Below, piece by piece: positions 34,672-46,489 of a stretch of 64,000 nt of DNA. This DNA comes from Capsicum annuum. Taxonomy: Eukaryota; Streptophyta; Magnoliopsida; Solanales; Solanaceae. Every line of letters starts with the position of its first letter. Position 1 is the stretch's first letter. The DNA lies in NCBI RefSeq assembly GCF_002878395.1, contig NC_061114.1, forward strand, positions 165,729,898 through 165,793,897. The letters are read 5' to 3'. The translations under genes and the position numbers were made by a program. The notes below the pieces were generated by a model that was not told where the DNA came from, searched no databases, and worked only from the letters and a program-made list of their open reading frames with translations.

Positions 34672-34906
34672 TTTTTCGGAGTAGAAACTTGGGACAACGT
34701 TGCAAGTCATGACTTCACTACCTAAGTTTTACTTAGTTTCACCGGAATTCAAATTAACTTCGTCGGATTTGAGTGATTTCACCGGAACTAAGTATTTTTT
34801 TGCCACGGATATTTGATTACGTGAGATTAGAGGAATACTCCTCAAAAATCTACAATTTTTCCCATCAATTTGACCATAATTAGTGAGGGGAAAGAGGTAT
34901 TTATAG
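34672..34906 (-). promoter_or_regulatory. Candidate minus-strand promoter, 5' UTR and short first exon
   Basis: Reading the minus strand, CTATAAATA (34906-34898) is followed about 190 nt later by an ATG (34710-34708). That ATG has an in-frame stop upstream and opens 13 codons (MTCNVVPSFYSEK) ending at AAG/GTAATA, a plausible splice donor near 34670. The leader contains two CCGGTGAAA-type repeats. This is the only place in the window that looks like the 5' end of an ordinary plant gene. No downstream exon could be recognised, so it may be a relic or chance. Confidence 0.25.
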
Positions 34907-36348
34907 ATGGCAATTAGGAGGTAATCTAGTGGGAAAAACGGATAAGAATTGAGGATAAAAATTTAAAATTCAAATGGCATAATCGATCAACCATCCACGT
35001 AGTGTATAAATTGAACGATTATCAGATGAATTTTCCATGAATCTCCAGATAATCCCATTGAGAGAGTCACCTAGATAGTTTCTAGATTTTTCTAGAACCG
35101 GAGAACTCATTAAGCGCACACAAATTGGATGACAATGGAGGAAAATTGACGAAGTTGACGGATAAAGGAGAATTTGGTGTCATTTTGGTTGAGATTGGAG
35201 GATGTTTTCAGGCTGAGTTTGCTTATCGTTGAACGTTGGATTAAGGAGAAAAGGGGGGAAGGGAAGGGCCAGGTCGATTTGGAGTTTCGGGGGACAATAA
35301 TTTAACTAAAAATTACACAAATACACAATTTATATTTTTAATATTACAAAAAATCTCAACTCTTTAAACATATTATAAAAATCTCACATATACATAATAT
35401 ATTAATAGAAAAAAAGAGTAAAGAAATTAAAAAGGCGAAAGAGAGTGTAATTACTTTTAAGAGGTTGGTATATAATTACTTTTAAAAGATTGATATTTAT
35501 GTTATTTATATATAATTTAAAGGGCAAAATTCAAAAATAGCATACTTCTCTCCTTATTTATAAGTTTTATAGCAATAGTTTCATAATTATCTAATATATC
35601 AAGTTATATTTTGTATTTTTGCAAACTATTGCAATAAAAATACAATACATATGATTTTTACTGCCCTTATGATCGATATGTATTTTGTATTTTTACAAAC
35701 TGTTGCTATAAAAATATAAATACATATGCTACAAAATGTAATTTGATAAAAGTGTTGTTATTTTTTTAATTTAATACTTAAGTATGTTACTTTATGTGTA
35801 CATAAGGTTATTTGTTAAATAACCTATGAATTAGGATTTTAGATTAGGACTTAATTACTTTCATTTAAATTTTGGCCGAGATGTAAATCTATTGGCCAAT
35901 TGCATTGCAATTGTGGCTAATTTGATTTGAATTGAGTCCAAATTTAATGAGTTGACAAAATTGAATTAAAATCCGTCAAGAATTAAGTATCGAATTAATT
36001 TCGAGTTTCTTTATTTTAAAACTATCAAATAAATATCATCCAAATAAATCATTTAAAAAATTATATTTAAATCAAGACTTATTCTATTTGACCTAAATTT
36101 TCAAGATAGTTCTTGATTAAAAGAATGATTTTCAATAAGATGATTATTTAAGTAACAAAGATTACATGATCTCGTATATAGAAATACTAAAATGTATGAT
36201 TGCTATTTAAAATAACAAAATTATTCCAAGACTTTACTTTTAAAAATCTTTATTCAAACAAAAAAAATATTTTAATTTTATTTAAAATTGCAGCAAATCA
36301 AAGTTAAATCCAGTTATGGAGGGCAATATTAGGTGACAATCAATGCTA
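34907..36348. other. Unassigned AT-rich DNA with a local duplication
   Basis: 'tattttgtatttttgcaaactattgcaataaaaatac' type sequence at 35612-35650 is repeated at 35685-35720. The rest is AT-rich without frames. tgcta at 36344-36348 flanks the following LTR. Confidence 0.4.
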
Positions 36349-38153
36349 TGTAAAACCTCGTAAAATTTAGATCAATTTATTTTTTACCCTCTCACATGCG
36401 TAATGTTAATTTTTTACTTGAATTATTATATGGGATGTTAAATAGGCGTTTTGAAAAAGTTTTAAACTTTTTAAAAGGGGTTCGGGGTTACTTTAGGACC
36501 CCGAGACAGTGAGGGTTTGTGATAGTGGCGTGCCACATCACTTACGCTCCGCGATAGAAGTGTGGCAGGCTGGCTATCCACCGTGATAGCGGCGTGTCAC
36601 ACTACTATGTAAATTTTGTGCAGTTTTATTTTTTCACTTGGGGTGAGGGTCTTTTTGGTCCTTTACCCCTTAAACGATTTAAAAACACCTAAATGACCCT
36701 ATTACCTTTAGCTGTAACTATCAAACATTATTCTTTATTCAGGCTCTAAACTTCAATTCCTCTTCGTTTTCTTCTATATTTCAAGCTGCTACTCTTTCCC
36801 CAATTGGACTTTCATATTATTGTATAAACTTATTCAATATTCATGTGATTTGAATTGATGGATTAGAAATTGGGTTGAGGGTTTTTGGTTGTTAATAGTT
36901 GAATTACTTTTTCCATTGTCTTAATATGTTGTTCATGCTTTGATTGATCATTTTTTGGAACTGAATTGGTGCATAGCTAATATGATTAAAATGGGTGACA
37001 TGGATCTCACCAAATTGATGAATTTTCGGCATGGTAATGGCATTAACCTCAACCCACATTGAAATCTTGACTTTGAATATGAAATTTTACATAATTTAAT
37101 TTATCTTTTGAAAGCATTGCATTGCATTGATGAATAAATGGATAAAAAGGATTTGGATGCCCTTGGTAGCTATACTTTGGAATTTTAAACCTGTAATTTG
37201 AGCCAATTTTGTTATATGATTTGGTTTGGCATAAATGGAATAACTTGAAACAATATTGGTATGACGATACTATGTTGGAAAATTCCTTAATGAAAGACTC
37301 CTTGGTTAATTGTTGTTTATGTGCAAATTGTTTTAACTCGAGCTTAAAGGAAATTGTGTAGCTTACCAAGAAGGTGTAGTCTTGGAGGGGACCAACACTG
37401 AAAACCACGTTTGCTTATTTTGGATGGCTATCTCCTTGGTGAATTTACCCATTTCTCGGTACATGTGGCTAACATAGACTGGGCCCTTCCGGCAGGGAGA
37501 GCCGGACCCATATAGCTCGTGGGTGCCTGGAATATTGGTATGAGTTACATAGTTCAGGATAATATTTTAAACTATCATGTTTTATGGCCCTTTCCCCTAT
37601 TCTGACATCCTATATATATGTATAAATGTGTGCATGTAGTTTATGACTCCATTTTGGTAAATACACTATTTTATTCCCTTCCTCTTGAGTTGCATGCTAA
37701 TGCTTTCCCCACTGACCGTCCCTAGATTCTACATCATTTCATGATGTAGGTTCCAAGGACATTTTTATTGATCCTGTGAATAATTAGGTGGTTTGGTACT
37801 TCTGTTGATCAGCTGTGAAGTAGTGAGCCTTTATCCTTCGGAAGGCCCTATCATTTCATTTGGTTTCCTTTATCACTTTAGTATTTACAAATTTCTTTTG
37901 TCATAGTGGGGGGGTATGTCCCAACTTAGTTGGTATTCTTGGTTTAGAGGCTTTCGTGGATAGGATTGGGATATCATTGATATCATACTTTAACTCTTTA
38001 GACTTTTTTTTGTTTTATATATCTCTCATTGATTTGGTTGGCTTCTGTTGTTTACTTTTATTAGGATTTTAAGGTAACGCTAAAGGGGTTGTCTCAGTCC
38101 CATGGTAGTCTTGAGATGCCTAGCACGCCCAAGCCTGGGTTTGGGTCGTGACA
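36349..38153 (+). mobile_element. 5' LTR of outer forward chromovirus (1805 bp)
   Basis: tgtaaaacctcgtaaaattt ... gggtcgtgaca matches 60737-62608 along its length, including the GC-rich block 'gatagcggcgtg' near 36590 (60975 in the partner). The flanks tgcta (36344-36348) and tgccc (62609-62613) match in only 3 of 5 bases, so the TSD is doubtful. Minus-strand frames such as 37049-37408 are chance. Confidence 0.85.
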
Positions 38154-38178
38154 AACTTAGTATCAGAGCCAGGTTCAG
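38154..38178 (+). other. Primer-binding site, initiator tRNA-Met type
   Basis: cttagtatcagagccaggtt follows the LTR directly and is close to the complement of the initiator tRNA-Met 3' end. Confidence 0.8.
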
Positions 38179-39850
38179 AATCGCTTGGTGTCCACAAAAT
38201 TATGTTGAGTAGAGTCCCTTTTATGTATGTGTAGCGCACCGCACTTATAAGAGGAATGATACAAGGAATTTAGGAATGTTTCCCTTTTGAGTTTAATTTC
38301 GTTCTAGAGTCTAGTTGCTTTGAGTTTTCTCTACTACGCCCAAGCGTACACGCAAGTGTACGTAGTCTTACTAAGTAATATAGTGGCCTTAAATAAAGTC
38401 GAATATTGATCCAACTGGGACTTGTATCAACAACTATCTAATTTAAGTTAAACTATTGCAATTTCGTTGGTGCAAAAGTAACCACGAGATTTGGAAGTTG
38501 AGAATAAAGTAAACTTAACAATACGGTAAATTGAAGGTCTTGGACAATCAATGGGGATAAATCCATGGTTAAGGCTCTGCGAACAATCATACAATACTAT
38601 TGAACTTCATTGGTTATGTTAGTTTGGTTGTTGATTCACGGAGTTGATATTATGATTATGGTCTTTTGAGCCTCTAATCACCTATCTAACTTAGACTCAC
38701 AACTACATTGTTGAGCGGAGATATGAGAACTAAGTTAAATGCATTAATATTTCATCACTTAAGTGAACCAAATAGGGCACATAGGTATATTTCTATCTTA
38801 AATGCAAATTATAACTTCATTCTATAGTAGATTACAATCCTATTCTATTTACCCCACGTCCTATCCTCTTGTTCCTCCTTTTCGGCTCACAAGATGACAA
38901 TGGATGTATTCTAAAGGTAGATAATACTTAAAATAGTAAAAACAAGGATAAATAAACAACCAATAGGGATAAACAACCATTACCAAATCAATTCATAATA
39001 AGAGTAATCATGCTCTTGGCCTTAACCTCGAAAAAGGGTGTTTAGCCGCTCATGGACATAACCGTAATCGTAATGATATAATACATGTTAAAATCCATAA
39101 GAAAACTAAAGTAAAGGAATAAAAACCCTATTTTAAGTGTTCTCCATCCTCCCTCAAAGTTTCAAGGTTGTCCAAGGTCTGTAACATAATGTTTAAGGGC
39201 CCTATTTATAATAGGGCCAAAGCTACTGATTTTGACACACCAACGAGCCACGGACCTTATCGTGGTGACTAGGGTCCATGGCACACTAAAATTGTGGTTA
39301 AACACTGTAATTGGTCATTTATGATGCCACAAATTGCGTGGAATGGACCCTAATGCGGTGGCTAAGGTCCATGGCACTCCGACAACTCCAAAACGTCCAT
39401 TTTTTTCAAATCTTGTCCCGTGCTTTTGTCCATCCATTCCAAGCTTTGTGGTGATGTTATTACTTGACTTCTAGATTTTTTATCATCCATATATCATCAT
39501 GATAAACTCACCAAGAATCCTATATCATCAAACACCACTAATTAGAGCTCAAAATAACATACAATCCAAGACGATGAACTAGAAACTTAAGATAAGAATG
39601 CTAGTTTTGTCCATTTGATCTTTAACTTAGTTTTGACTCTTGGATTGTTTAAACACTATGAAAAATTTATTACACCCATAATTACATAATCATATCATTA
39701 GGAACTCATTACACATACTAGAATCCATTGAGATCAACTAGAACAGCACATAGCTCAAGCTAGTAATACTAGCTTTCTCGTCTAAACTCTAAGTGACCAA
39801 ATTGATTCCAAACTTGTTTTAAACATACCATAAACATTATATTCAAGTAT
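38179..39850. other. Element leader then unassigned insertion
   Basis: The first 140 bp read as chromovirus leader. From about 38320 the character changes; no gag N-terminus is found. The block has an imperfect inverted repeat 'gcgtacacgcaagtgtacg' (38343-38361) and a direct repeat ggtccatggcac (39273-39284, 39366-39377). It could be a degraded LTR element of another family. Its borders are not resolved. Confidence 0.4.
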
Positions 39851-40160
39851 GTTTTAAGAAGCATGTCTCGATGAAGTTTTGGATTTTCTAGACGAGGATT
39901 GGGTCGTGTTTAGATTTTGATTCAGCAGCTCACTGTGATAGCATCGCGTCGCGCTTCTTATAGTGATGAGATACTCATCGCATTGCGGTTCCCTTTCAAT
40001 CTGCATTCCAATTATGAATTTAATCTCCTGAGGGGCAGTTATGTCTTTTCCCCTCAATTCATTTCGTAAAAACACAAATTAAAGCGTCGGTTAGGGCATT
40101 TTATGCCCATTTTCCCCAATTCTCCTCTTAAAGAAACCCCAACCATCTTTCAAGAACATC
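39851..40160 (+). mobile_element. LTR fragment (left part) split by the inner chromovirus
   Basis: Homologous to the first third of the other large LTRs ('gttttggattttctagacgag', then a CG-rich block near 39945 and a 'ggttagggcattttatgccc' block). It continues at 55066 after the inner element. acatc at 40156-40160 is the left copy of the inner element's TSD. The 5' end of this LTR is not resolved. Confidence 0.65.
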
Positions 40161-42140
40161 TGTAACTCCCCGGGTCTGGCACCCTGGATGCTACACGGTG
40201 CTAACAATCTGGAAAAACCACTAGCTAACCCATGACTAATACCTGTTGTGATCACTGTATATAGTAATACTATAACAAGAATAAAAGTGAGATAAATGCA
40301 AAAATCTGGCGAAAATCTGCCATAAAGTTCAAGACTAAATAATGTCTGAACAAGGTATAAGAATACCAAAACTAAACATAATTATTGAAAATACTAAAGT
40401 CTGAATATCTAGTCTGAAAGACTCTAAACTATCTGAATAAGGAGTTGATGGGACATATCCCTAAATAACTCCAGCTGCTGAAATGACTAGGTATTGAAAT
40501 AGTAAAATAATAGAATATCCTTAAATGATGAGGACTCACGTCTAGTGTACTGCTGCTAACGAAACCTGAAGTTGTTTATGCACGATCGGGAACCTGAGCA
40601 TCCGAACCTATGGTATAAAACACCATAGCACAAAATAAAAGTATGTGTCAGTACATGTGAATATACTGGTATGCAAAGTGAGGTAAGGCTGAATGTAAGG
40701 TTTCATATGCATGAACTATAACTGACTGAATAACATGAACATGACTATGTGAGGATACATGCATAATACATAACTGTAACTAAAATCATATGGATTATGG
40801 ATTCTGAGTTACTGATACATTGATTACTGATAACTGATATACTGATATACTGATTACTGAGTGACTGTGTCTGATAGTCCTAATTCTGATGGAACTAACT
40901 GAGTTTTGCTCTGAGTTGAGTGACTGTATCTGACAGTCCTGAAATCTGTAGAACTAGCTGAGTTCTTTACTGAAGACTGAGACTGAGACTATGAGAGGCA
41001 GTCATCTAACCGACATGCCCCAAATAAAATAATATAGCTAAGTTGGGGTCCAATCTGTAACCCCAATTGGAAGGGTGTCAATACCGCACCACTGGTAAGG
41101 ATAAACTGTGAGTGACCCTCATCTATCAGGTACTCTAACAAGAGCGGTGGGACCCTTATCTGACAGGTTAAGCCACCTCATCAACCCTCATCTAGCAGGT
41201 TTGATGTCTTAACCTACGCTGGCTACATAGTTCTGGAATGCAAGGATTGCTTCTAAGAATCACACCCTCTGCTAGCAGGTGAGTTCCCATCCTTGGGCTT
41301 ACTCGGTGTTGAATCCTACTCCCAATTGAATAGACACTGAACTGAGTATACTGGACTGTACTGACTGAGTTCACTGAAATTTCATTGACTGATGAAATAC
41401 TACTGAATTCTGTTAACTGAGTGAGTTTACTGTGATTTTTGAGTACTGAGTGGGACTAGACTGATACTGAATTTACTTAGTTTTCCTGAGTCATGTGACT
41501 GCCTGAATTCTACTAATCATGGCTTGACTGGGAGTATCTTGAAAACTGACACTGGCTCTAGGCACACAGCTAAATTATCAGGTATGAAATACCCCCAGGA
41601 CTCAATAGCATGAACATAAATAGGACATGACACTTCTTGAACACACGACCATTATCAACAATTCATAATACAATCATTGAGGGATTTCATGAGGCATTTG
41701 ATAATCATAATCTTGTACATGAATAGGAATGCATTCTAACATATCATAAGTTCACAAATCAAATCTCATGAGCATTCCATCAATCAATTACAAGTCATAG
41801 CCTTAGCATAGGAGCCAACCTAAAGACATGAATATAGCATGGGATCATCATTTAGATCACAATTAAGCCACAATTGCACAATTCATTCATTTAAGCATTT
41901 TGTCAAACACCTAGAGGGAATAATCTTGTACATGAGCTTGGACAACATGGTATAGCATCATGACTATCATATTTCATTCATAATTCAAGAAATCAACATA
42001 AGAGAATTCAATTCCAACATGCATGCTATCATAATAGCATGGGATACAATAAAGTTTTCAACTTGGAAACCATACATTAACATTAACATAGATGTAATAC
42101 AATCCACAACATGGAAATCACAATTCATGATTTAAAAATT

Positions 42141-43717
42141 GGAAAAGGACCTAAAATGTCTTTCAACTATCTAAAATAGTGCAAAAATGTCCTTCAACTA
42201 TCTAAAATAGTGCAAAAATGCCTTTCATCCACCTATTGGGCCTAAAATGCGCTTCCGGTCCACCTATTGGGTCAATTTTACCCTTTCATTTAACAGCTAC
42301 CTATTGGCCCCACCTCATTTATGACATGACATATTCCTATTGGAAAATTAATGTTGAATTAAACTAATTAATTTTATCCTTAAAATTCCAATCCAACCTA
42401 GCCAAATAACCCGACCCAACTAAGACCTTTTCAAGTAAGAACTTTATTTTTTAAGTGTAATTTTACTCCTTTACAAAATTATGCACCTGGAGATGCTGGT
42501 GCAAAACTGATCCAACAGATACATTCCATGACATTTACTAAGTTGGTATACCAAGAGATCAGTTGGTTCGATGACCATGCAAACTCAAAGTAAATTTCAT
42601 AAAGTTCGTGAATGTATTAATGGTTTTCTTAACTCGCTAAATTTCTTGATGTTGAAGTTTATCAAATATAGTGGTGCTATAGGTGCAAGACTATCTAGTG
42701 ATGCTTCAACTATCTATAATATGGTGGGAGATGCATTTTCGCAGGGCATGTGAGTACACCAAGAGCTACTGCCCAGCATGGACTAAAAAATCACTTTATG
42801 CGAAATAGACTTCTAGCTGTAAATCTTCACATCTCTCAACAGGGTTTCATGCATCTGTGCATAACCTGAGTAGTAGATATAAGTGCAAAAGGTGCATATG
42901 ATTGTTAGATATGGATAGGAGACAACTCCACCAAAACAAAAATGAACTATTCAGGTAATATAGAATGAGAAAGGACCGAGTAATAAGGCATATCCAATAA
43001 ATATTTTGAGCAATTGCTGGTTCAGTTCTGTAAAAAATATAATTCAGTTTTTTAAACTTGAAAATCCATTAAATCACCTAGAATATCTTCACTTAGTTAA
43101 TATAGCATGTATATAGTACTGTCTTTTCTCAAGTGCAATTGTGAAGTTCTTGAAGCAATGCTACTTATAGTGACCACAGTCAAATAGCCCTTCCAAGTTC
43201 TCGTGTTTGTTAAATTCAATTAAATTGCACGCAATCCCCTTACATCTTGAGACCATATTGTTTGAGCATCACCATTTCCCTGACTTGTAGAACTAATTAA
43301 CTAGAATTAAGTTTTAATCTGTTAGCACGCATTCCTTAGGGTCTTTATGCGAGTAGTAGATATTCCCTTGTATATGACTTGGGCATTACTGGTGTCATTG
43401 ATTTCCACGAGTGTATCAGAAGGGATGTTGGAGCTGAATGCAGTGAGATTTAGGATCGATGGAGATTTTTTTTGTTAAAGAAATTGGAGCAAGTTTTAGT
43501 TGGGTCTAGTTATTTGGCTGGGGCGGGTTGGGTTTTGAGGATAAAATTAATAAGTTTAATTCAATATTAATTGTCCAATAGGAATATGTCATGTCATAAA
43601 TGGAGTGGGGCCAATAGGAGTTGTTAAATGGAAGGGCAAATTAACCCAATAGGTGGACGGGAAGGACATTTTTTGCACCATTTTAGATAGTTGAAGGGCA
43701 TTTTAGACCCTTTTCCG
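42141..43717. mobile_element. Pack-MULE-like TIR transposon carrying a host gene fragment
   Basis: The terminal inverted repeats are about 230-285 bp: 42141-42425 and, inverted, 43490-43717. They share 'ggaaaagg', 'ctaaaatg', 'ttcaactatctaaaat', 'ccacctattgggt' and 'tttatgacatgacatattcc'. The left one holds an extra 30-odd bp duplication. tttaaaaatt is duplicated at 42131-42140 and 43718-43727, a 10-bp (or 9-bp) TSD. The sister LTR has the uninterrupted site near 54371-54381. No transposase is present. The interior carries an ABCB transporter fragment (42483-42753) and about 700 bp of other non-TE-like sequence. This matches the definition of a Pack-MULE: Mutator-type ends around captured gene sequence. 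Confidence 0.85.
42483..42753 (+). pseudogene. Captured ABCB (MDR/P-glycoprotein) transporter fragment, two exons and an intron
   Basis: Exon 1 (42483-42589) reads AGAKLIQQIHSMTFTKLVYQ then EISWFDDHANS. Exon 2 (42672-42753) reads GAIGARLSSDASTIYNMVGD then AFSQGM and stop. Joining them across an 82-bp intron (42590-42671, GT...AG) restores the frame and gives ...FDDHANSNGAIGARLS.... Plant full-size ABC transporters of subfamily B have the equivalent block (EISWFD..NSSGAIGARLS.D.....VGDA) in the first intracellular loop of a transmembrane domain. Such proteins export auxin, alkaloids or lipids at the plasma membrane. Only about 60 residues are present, with no Walker motifs, so no transporter can be made. 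Retaining the intron shows capture from genomic DNA rather than from mRNA. Confidence 0.82.
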
Positions 43718-43739
43718 TTTAAAAATTTGTTTCTTGAGC

Positions 43740-43783
43740 TCCAAGGATGAAAGGGATCCTTGGATGAACACTTTACATACCTT
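43740..43783 (-). promoter_or_regulatory. Donor-like AAG/GTATG plus perfect 8-bp hairpin in LTR
   Basis: On the minus strand AAG/GTATG (43783-43776) is followed 16 nt later by TCCAAGGA, a 9-nt loop and TCCTTGGA (43764-43740). See the plus-strand copies at 50856-50898 and 55178-55221. The partner LTR copy at about 54397-54437 has a decayed stem. Confidence 0.5.
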
Positions 43784-44412
43784 GGATGGAAATTTCTTGA
43801 GAGTAAATGGAGAGATCTTGAGTTCTTGATTTAAAATTAATCACCTAAGGTTTTCTTGTTCTTGAGAAATTGTGAAAGAATGACTATCATTAGCCAAAAG
43901 AGGGCTAAATTTCATGTTATGAGGGTTAAAGGTCGGGGAAAAAAGACCTAATTACCCTTAAGGACGCGGGTTTACAAGACAGAAAAATATGTCCAGCGAC
44001 GCTACAGCCAACGCGGTGCGTCGAGGGTACCAACACGATAACCGATGTGATGCACTGACATCGCATCAGTTCACTGGAATTTGGATTTAGCTGAGGTTAA
44101 TTTTATCTGTCGACGCGATTGATAATGCGACGCACCAACATCGCGTCAACTCACTATTTTGGGATTCCAAACAAGGTCTAAATGAGGTTCGAAAAATTCA
44201 AAACTTGTCCGGAGACACCTATTGACCACCTTGATCATGAATTAACAAAAATATAGACCATTAAAGATCATTAAGGTTGCAAAATGAGTTGACAACTTTT
44301 GAAGGCTAAAAATAAACTAAGTCTGGAAACTTAGCTAGAATTTTCTAAGTCTGGGACCCCTTGACAAGTTTAAAGGACTAAATTAATCTTAGAAATTTTT
44401 TGGGGTCTTATA

Positions 44413-44430
44413 ATATCTCCCTCTTGGGAA
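44413..44430 (-). other. Polypurine tract of inner chromovirus
   Basis: On the minus strand, aagagggagatat precedes the 3' LTR. Confidence 0.65.
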
Positions 44431-44799
44431 CATTCGTCCTCGAATGAGACTGACTGAGATGGGAGGAATGATAAGCTGATGTACATACTAATTATGAACA
44501 ACTGAAACATGATTACATGACTGACATTTCTGATTTACTTAGATTCATACCGAGCATGCATATCTAATGCATGATTTCATGACTGAGCAGATACATGAAT
44601 GCATAACTGGGAGTATTGATAAGCTGATTATGTATATCGGATGCATGAATACATGACTGAACAGACTCATGAACGTGTGATTGAATATGCAATGGTAAAG
44701 GATACCAAGTTTGAAATGGAAAACTGAGCATGAAACTGAATACAAAGTTTGTAACTAAAATCTGAACATGAAACGGAATAAGCTTAAGGAAAACCACTA

Positions 44800-45290
44800 C
44801 CCTGGGCTGAGTCTGAATTTGCGGAGAAGAGGTGAGGATACTTGGTCCGCATGTCTTCTTCTGCTTCCTAAGTAGCTCCCTCAATGGACTGATTCTGCTA
44901 AAGAACTTTGACTAGAGGGATTTCTTTGTCCCTTAGTTTGTGAGTCCGATAGTCAAGGATTTCAACTGGAATTTCCTCATAAGAGAGACTATTCGGAATA
45001 TCTACACCCTCAGCAGGGACTACAACTTCTGGGTCACCTATACACTTCCTAAGCAAAGAGACATGAAACACTGGATGGACTAAAGCTAGATCTAAAGGCA
45101 ACTCGAGCTCATAATCTACTTTGCCAAAGCGACTAAGAATTTTGAAGGGACTGACATATCGGGGACTAAGCTTTCCCTTCTTGCCGAACCTCTTCACTCC
45201 TTTCATAGGAGAGATTTTTAGGTATACATAATCACTAATTTTGAACTTGAGATCCTTTCTACGCACATCTGCGTATGATTTCTGTCGGCT
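44800..45290 (-). pseudogene. Chromovirus integrase C-terminus and chromodomain-type tail
   Basis: Minus-strand frame 44898-45266 opens with '[20 protein letters not shown]' and runs through '[20 protein letters not shown]', '[20 protein letters not shown]' and '[20 protein letters not shown]' to 'KVL'. After a stop it continues 'NQSIEGAT' to about 44830. The 'SYEE.PV.ILD...R.LR.K....VKV.W' segment is the chromodomain-like tail of Del/Tekay-type Ty3 elements, which is thought to guide integration to heterochromatin. The frame is the best preserved part of this copy. Confidence 0.85.
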
Positions 45291-45399
45291 CTGAGCTGTC
45301 TTGAGCCTTTCCCTGATTAACTAAACTTTCTCTAAGGTATCGAAGACTAAGTCAGGCCCTACCACTACGGCCTCATTGACTTCGAACCAACCGATTGGA

Positions 45400-46120
45400 G
45401 ATCTACATCTCCTATAGTAAAGAGCTTCAAATGGAGCCATTTGAATATTAGAATGATAACTGTTATTGTATGCAAACTCGATCAAAGGCAAGTGGTCATC
45501 CCAATTACCCTTAAAGTCAATTGCACATGCTCACGACATATTTTCTAAAGTCTGGATGGTCCTTTCTGCTTGACCATCAGTCTGAGGATAAAAGATTGTA
45601 CTAAGGTAAACTCAGGTACCAAGACCTTTTTAGAACGCATTCCAGAAATAAGAGGTAAATTGGGTACCTCTATCTGAGACTATAGACGATGAAACACCGT
45701 GCAATTTGACCAACTCTCTGATGTAGTGTTTGATGTAATCCTCGGTTGAATAAGAGGTATGGACTGGAAAAAATAAGCTGATTTGGTCATTCTGTCTATA
45801 ATGACCCAGACTGAATCTTTCTGACAACAAGTACGAGGCAAACCCATTACAAAGTCCATGTTCACTTTTTACCACTTCCAAGTAGGAATATTGGAATCCT
45901 GCATGGACCCACAGGCTTCTAATGCTCAATCTTAACTTGTTGATATGTTGAGCACTTAGCCACAAACTCTGCAATATCTCTCTTCGTCCCACTCCACCAA
46001 TAGATCTCTATCAAATCGCGGTACATCTTAGTAGCCCCTGGATGAATAGAGTAACGTGCACCATGCGCTTCTGCAAGAATTCATTGTTTTAAGTCATCAA
46101 CACCTGGCACACACAGACGA
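45400..46120 (-). pseudogene. Chromovirus integrase, frameshifted
   Basis: Minus-strand frames 45630-45992 and 45680-45865 overlap in different phases. They hold 'HARYSIHPGATKMYRDL' (N-terminal His region), 'STYQQVK', 'NMDFVMGLPRT' (first catalytic Asp), 'SSIVSDRGTQFTSYFWNAF' (second Asp) and, after further lesions, 'DGQAERTIQTLE' (catalytic Glu, about 45540). The DDE triad is thus visible, but the frame is broken at least three times. Confidence 0.85.
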
Positions 46121-46489
46121 CCCTGACAACACAAAACACCATATCCCCCTTGGGAGAAAACCTCTACCTTCTAATCTTTGACTGACTCTTTCATCTTGAC
46201 TAGACTGGGATCTCTTTCCTACTTTTCTTAACTTTGGAAACTAGAGATAATTTTGAACTATTTTGAACCCATATACTACCTTCTGCTGAATTGACTAAGC
46301 GGACACCTAGTATGGCTAACTGATGAACTTCCTAGGCTAACTTCTTCTTACTTTCCTCAACATGAGCGACACTACCCATAGACAATCTACTGAGAGCATC
46401 ATCTACTACATTGGCCTTGCTCGGATGATAAAGCACACTTATGTCATAATCTTTTAAGAGCTCTAACCACCTTCTCTGACAGAGGTTTA

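Larger units (their letters stand above)
40161..44412 (-). mobile_element. 3' LTR of inner minus-strand chromovirus, with Pack-MULE insert
   Basis: On the plus strand it starts tgtaactccccgggtctgg and ends ttggggtcttata; the partner LTR is 49604-55065. Removing the transposon at 42141-43717 and one TSD copy leaves about 2665 bp. The sequence is rich in ACTGA/TCAGT pentamers (40790-41560). The element's TSD acatc is at 40156-40160 and 55066-55070. Confidence 0.9.

Noticed and set aside
37049..37408. 119-codon minus-strand frame in the outer chromovirus LTR
   Set aside because: Interrupted in the homologous LTR at 61470-61820 and has no domain; chance frame in an LTR.
44545..44884. Two minus-strand frames between the polypurine tract and chromodomain
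   Set aside because: They overlap the decayed 3' end of pol and untranslated sequence; the composition (His/Met/Ile repeats from catgcat) is simple-sequence noise.
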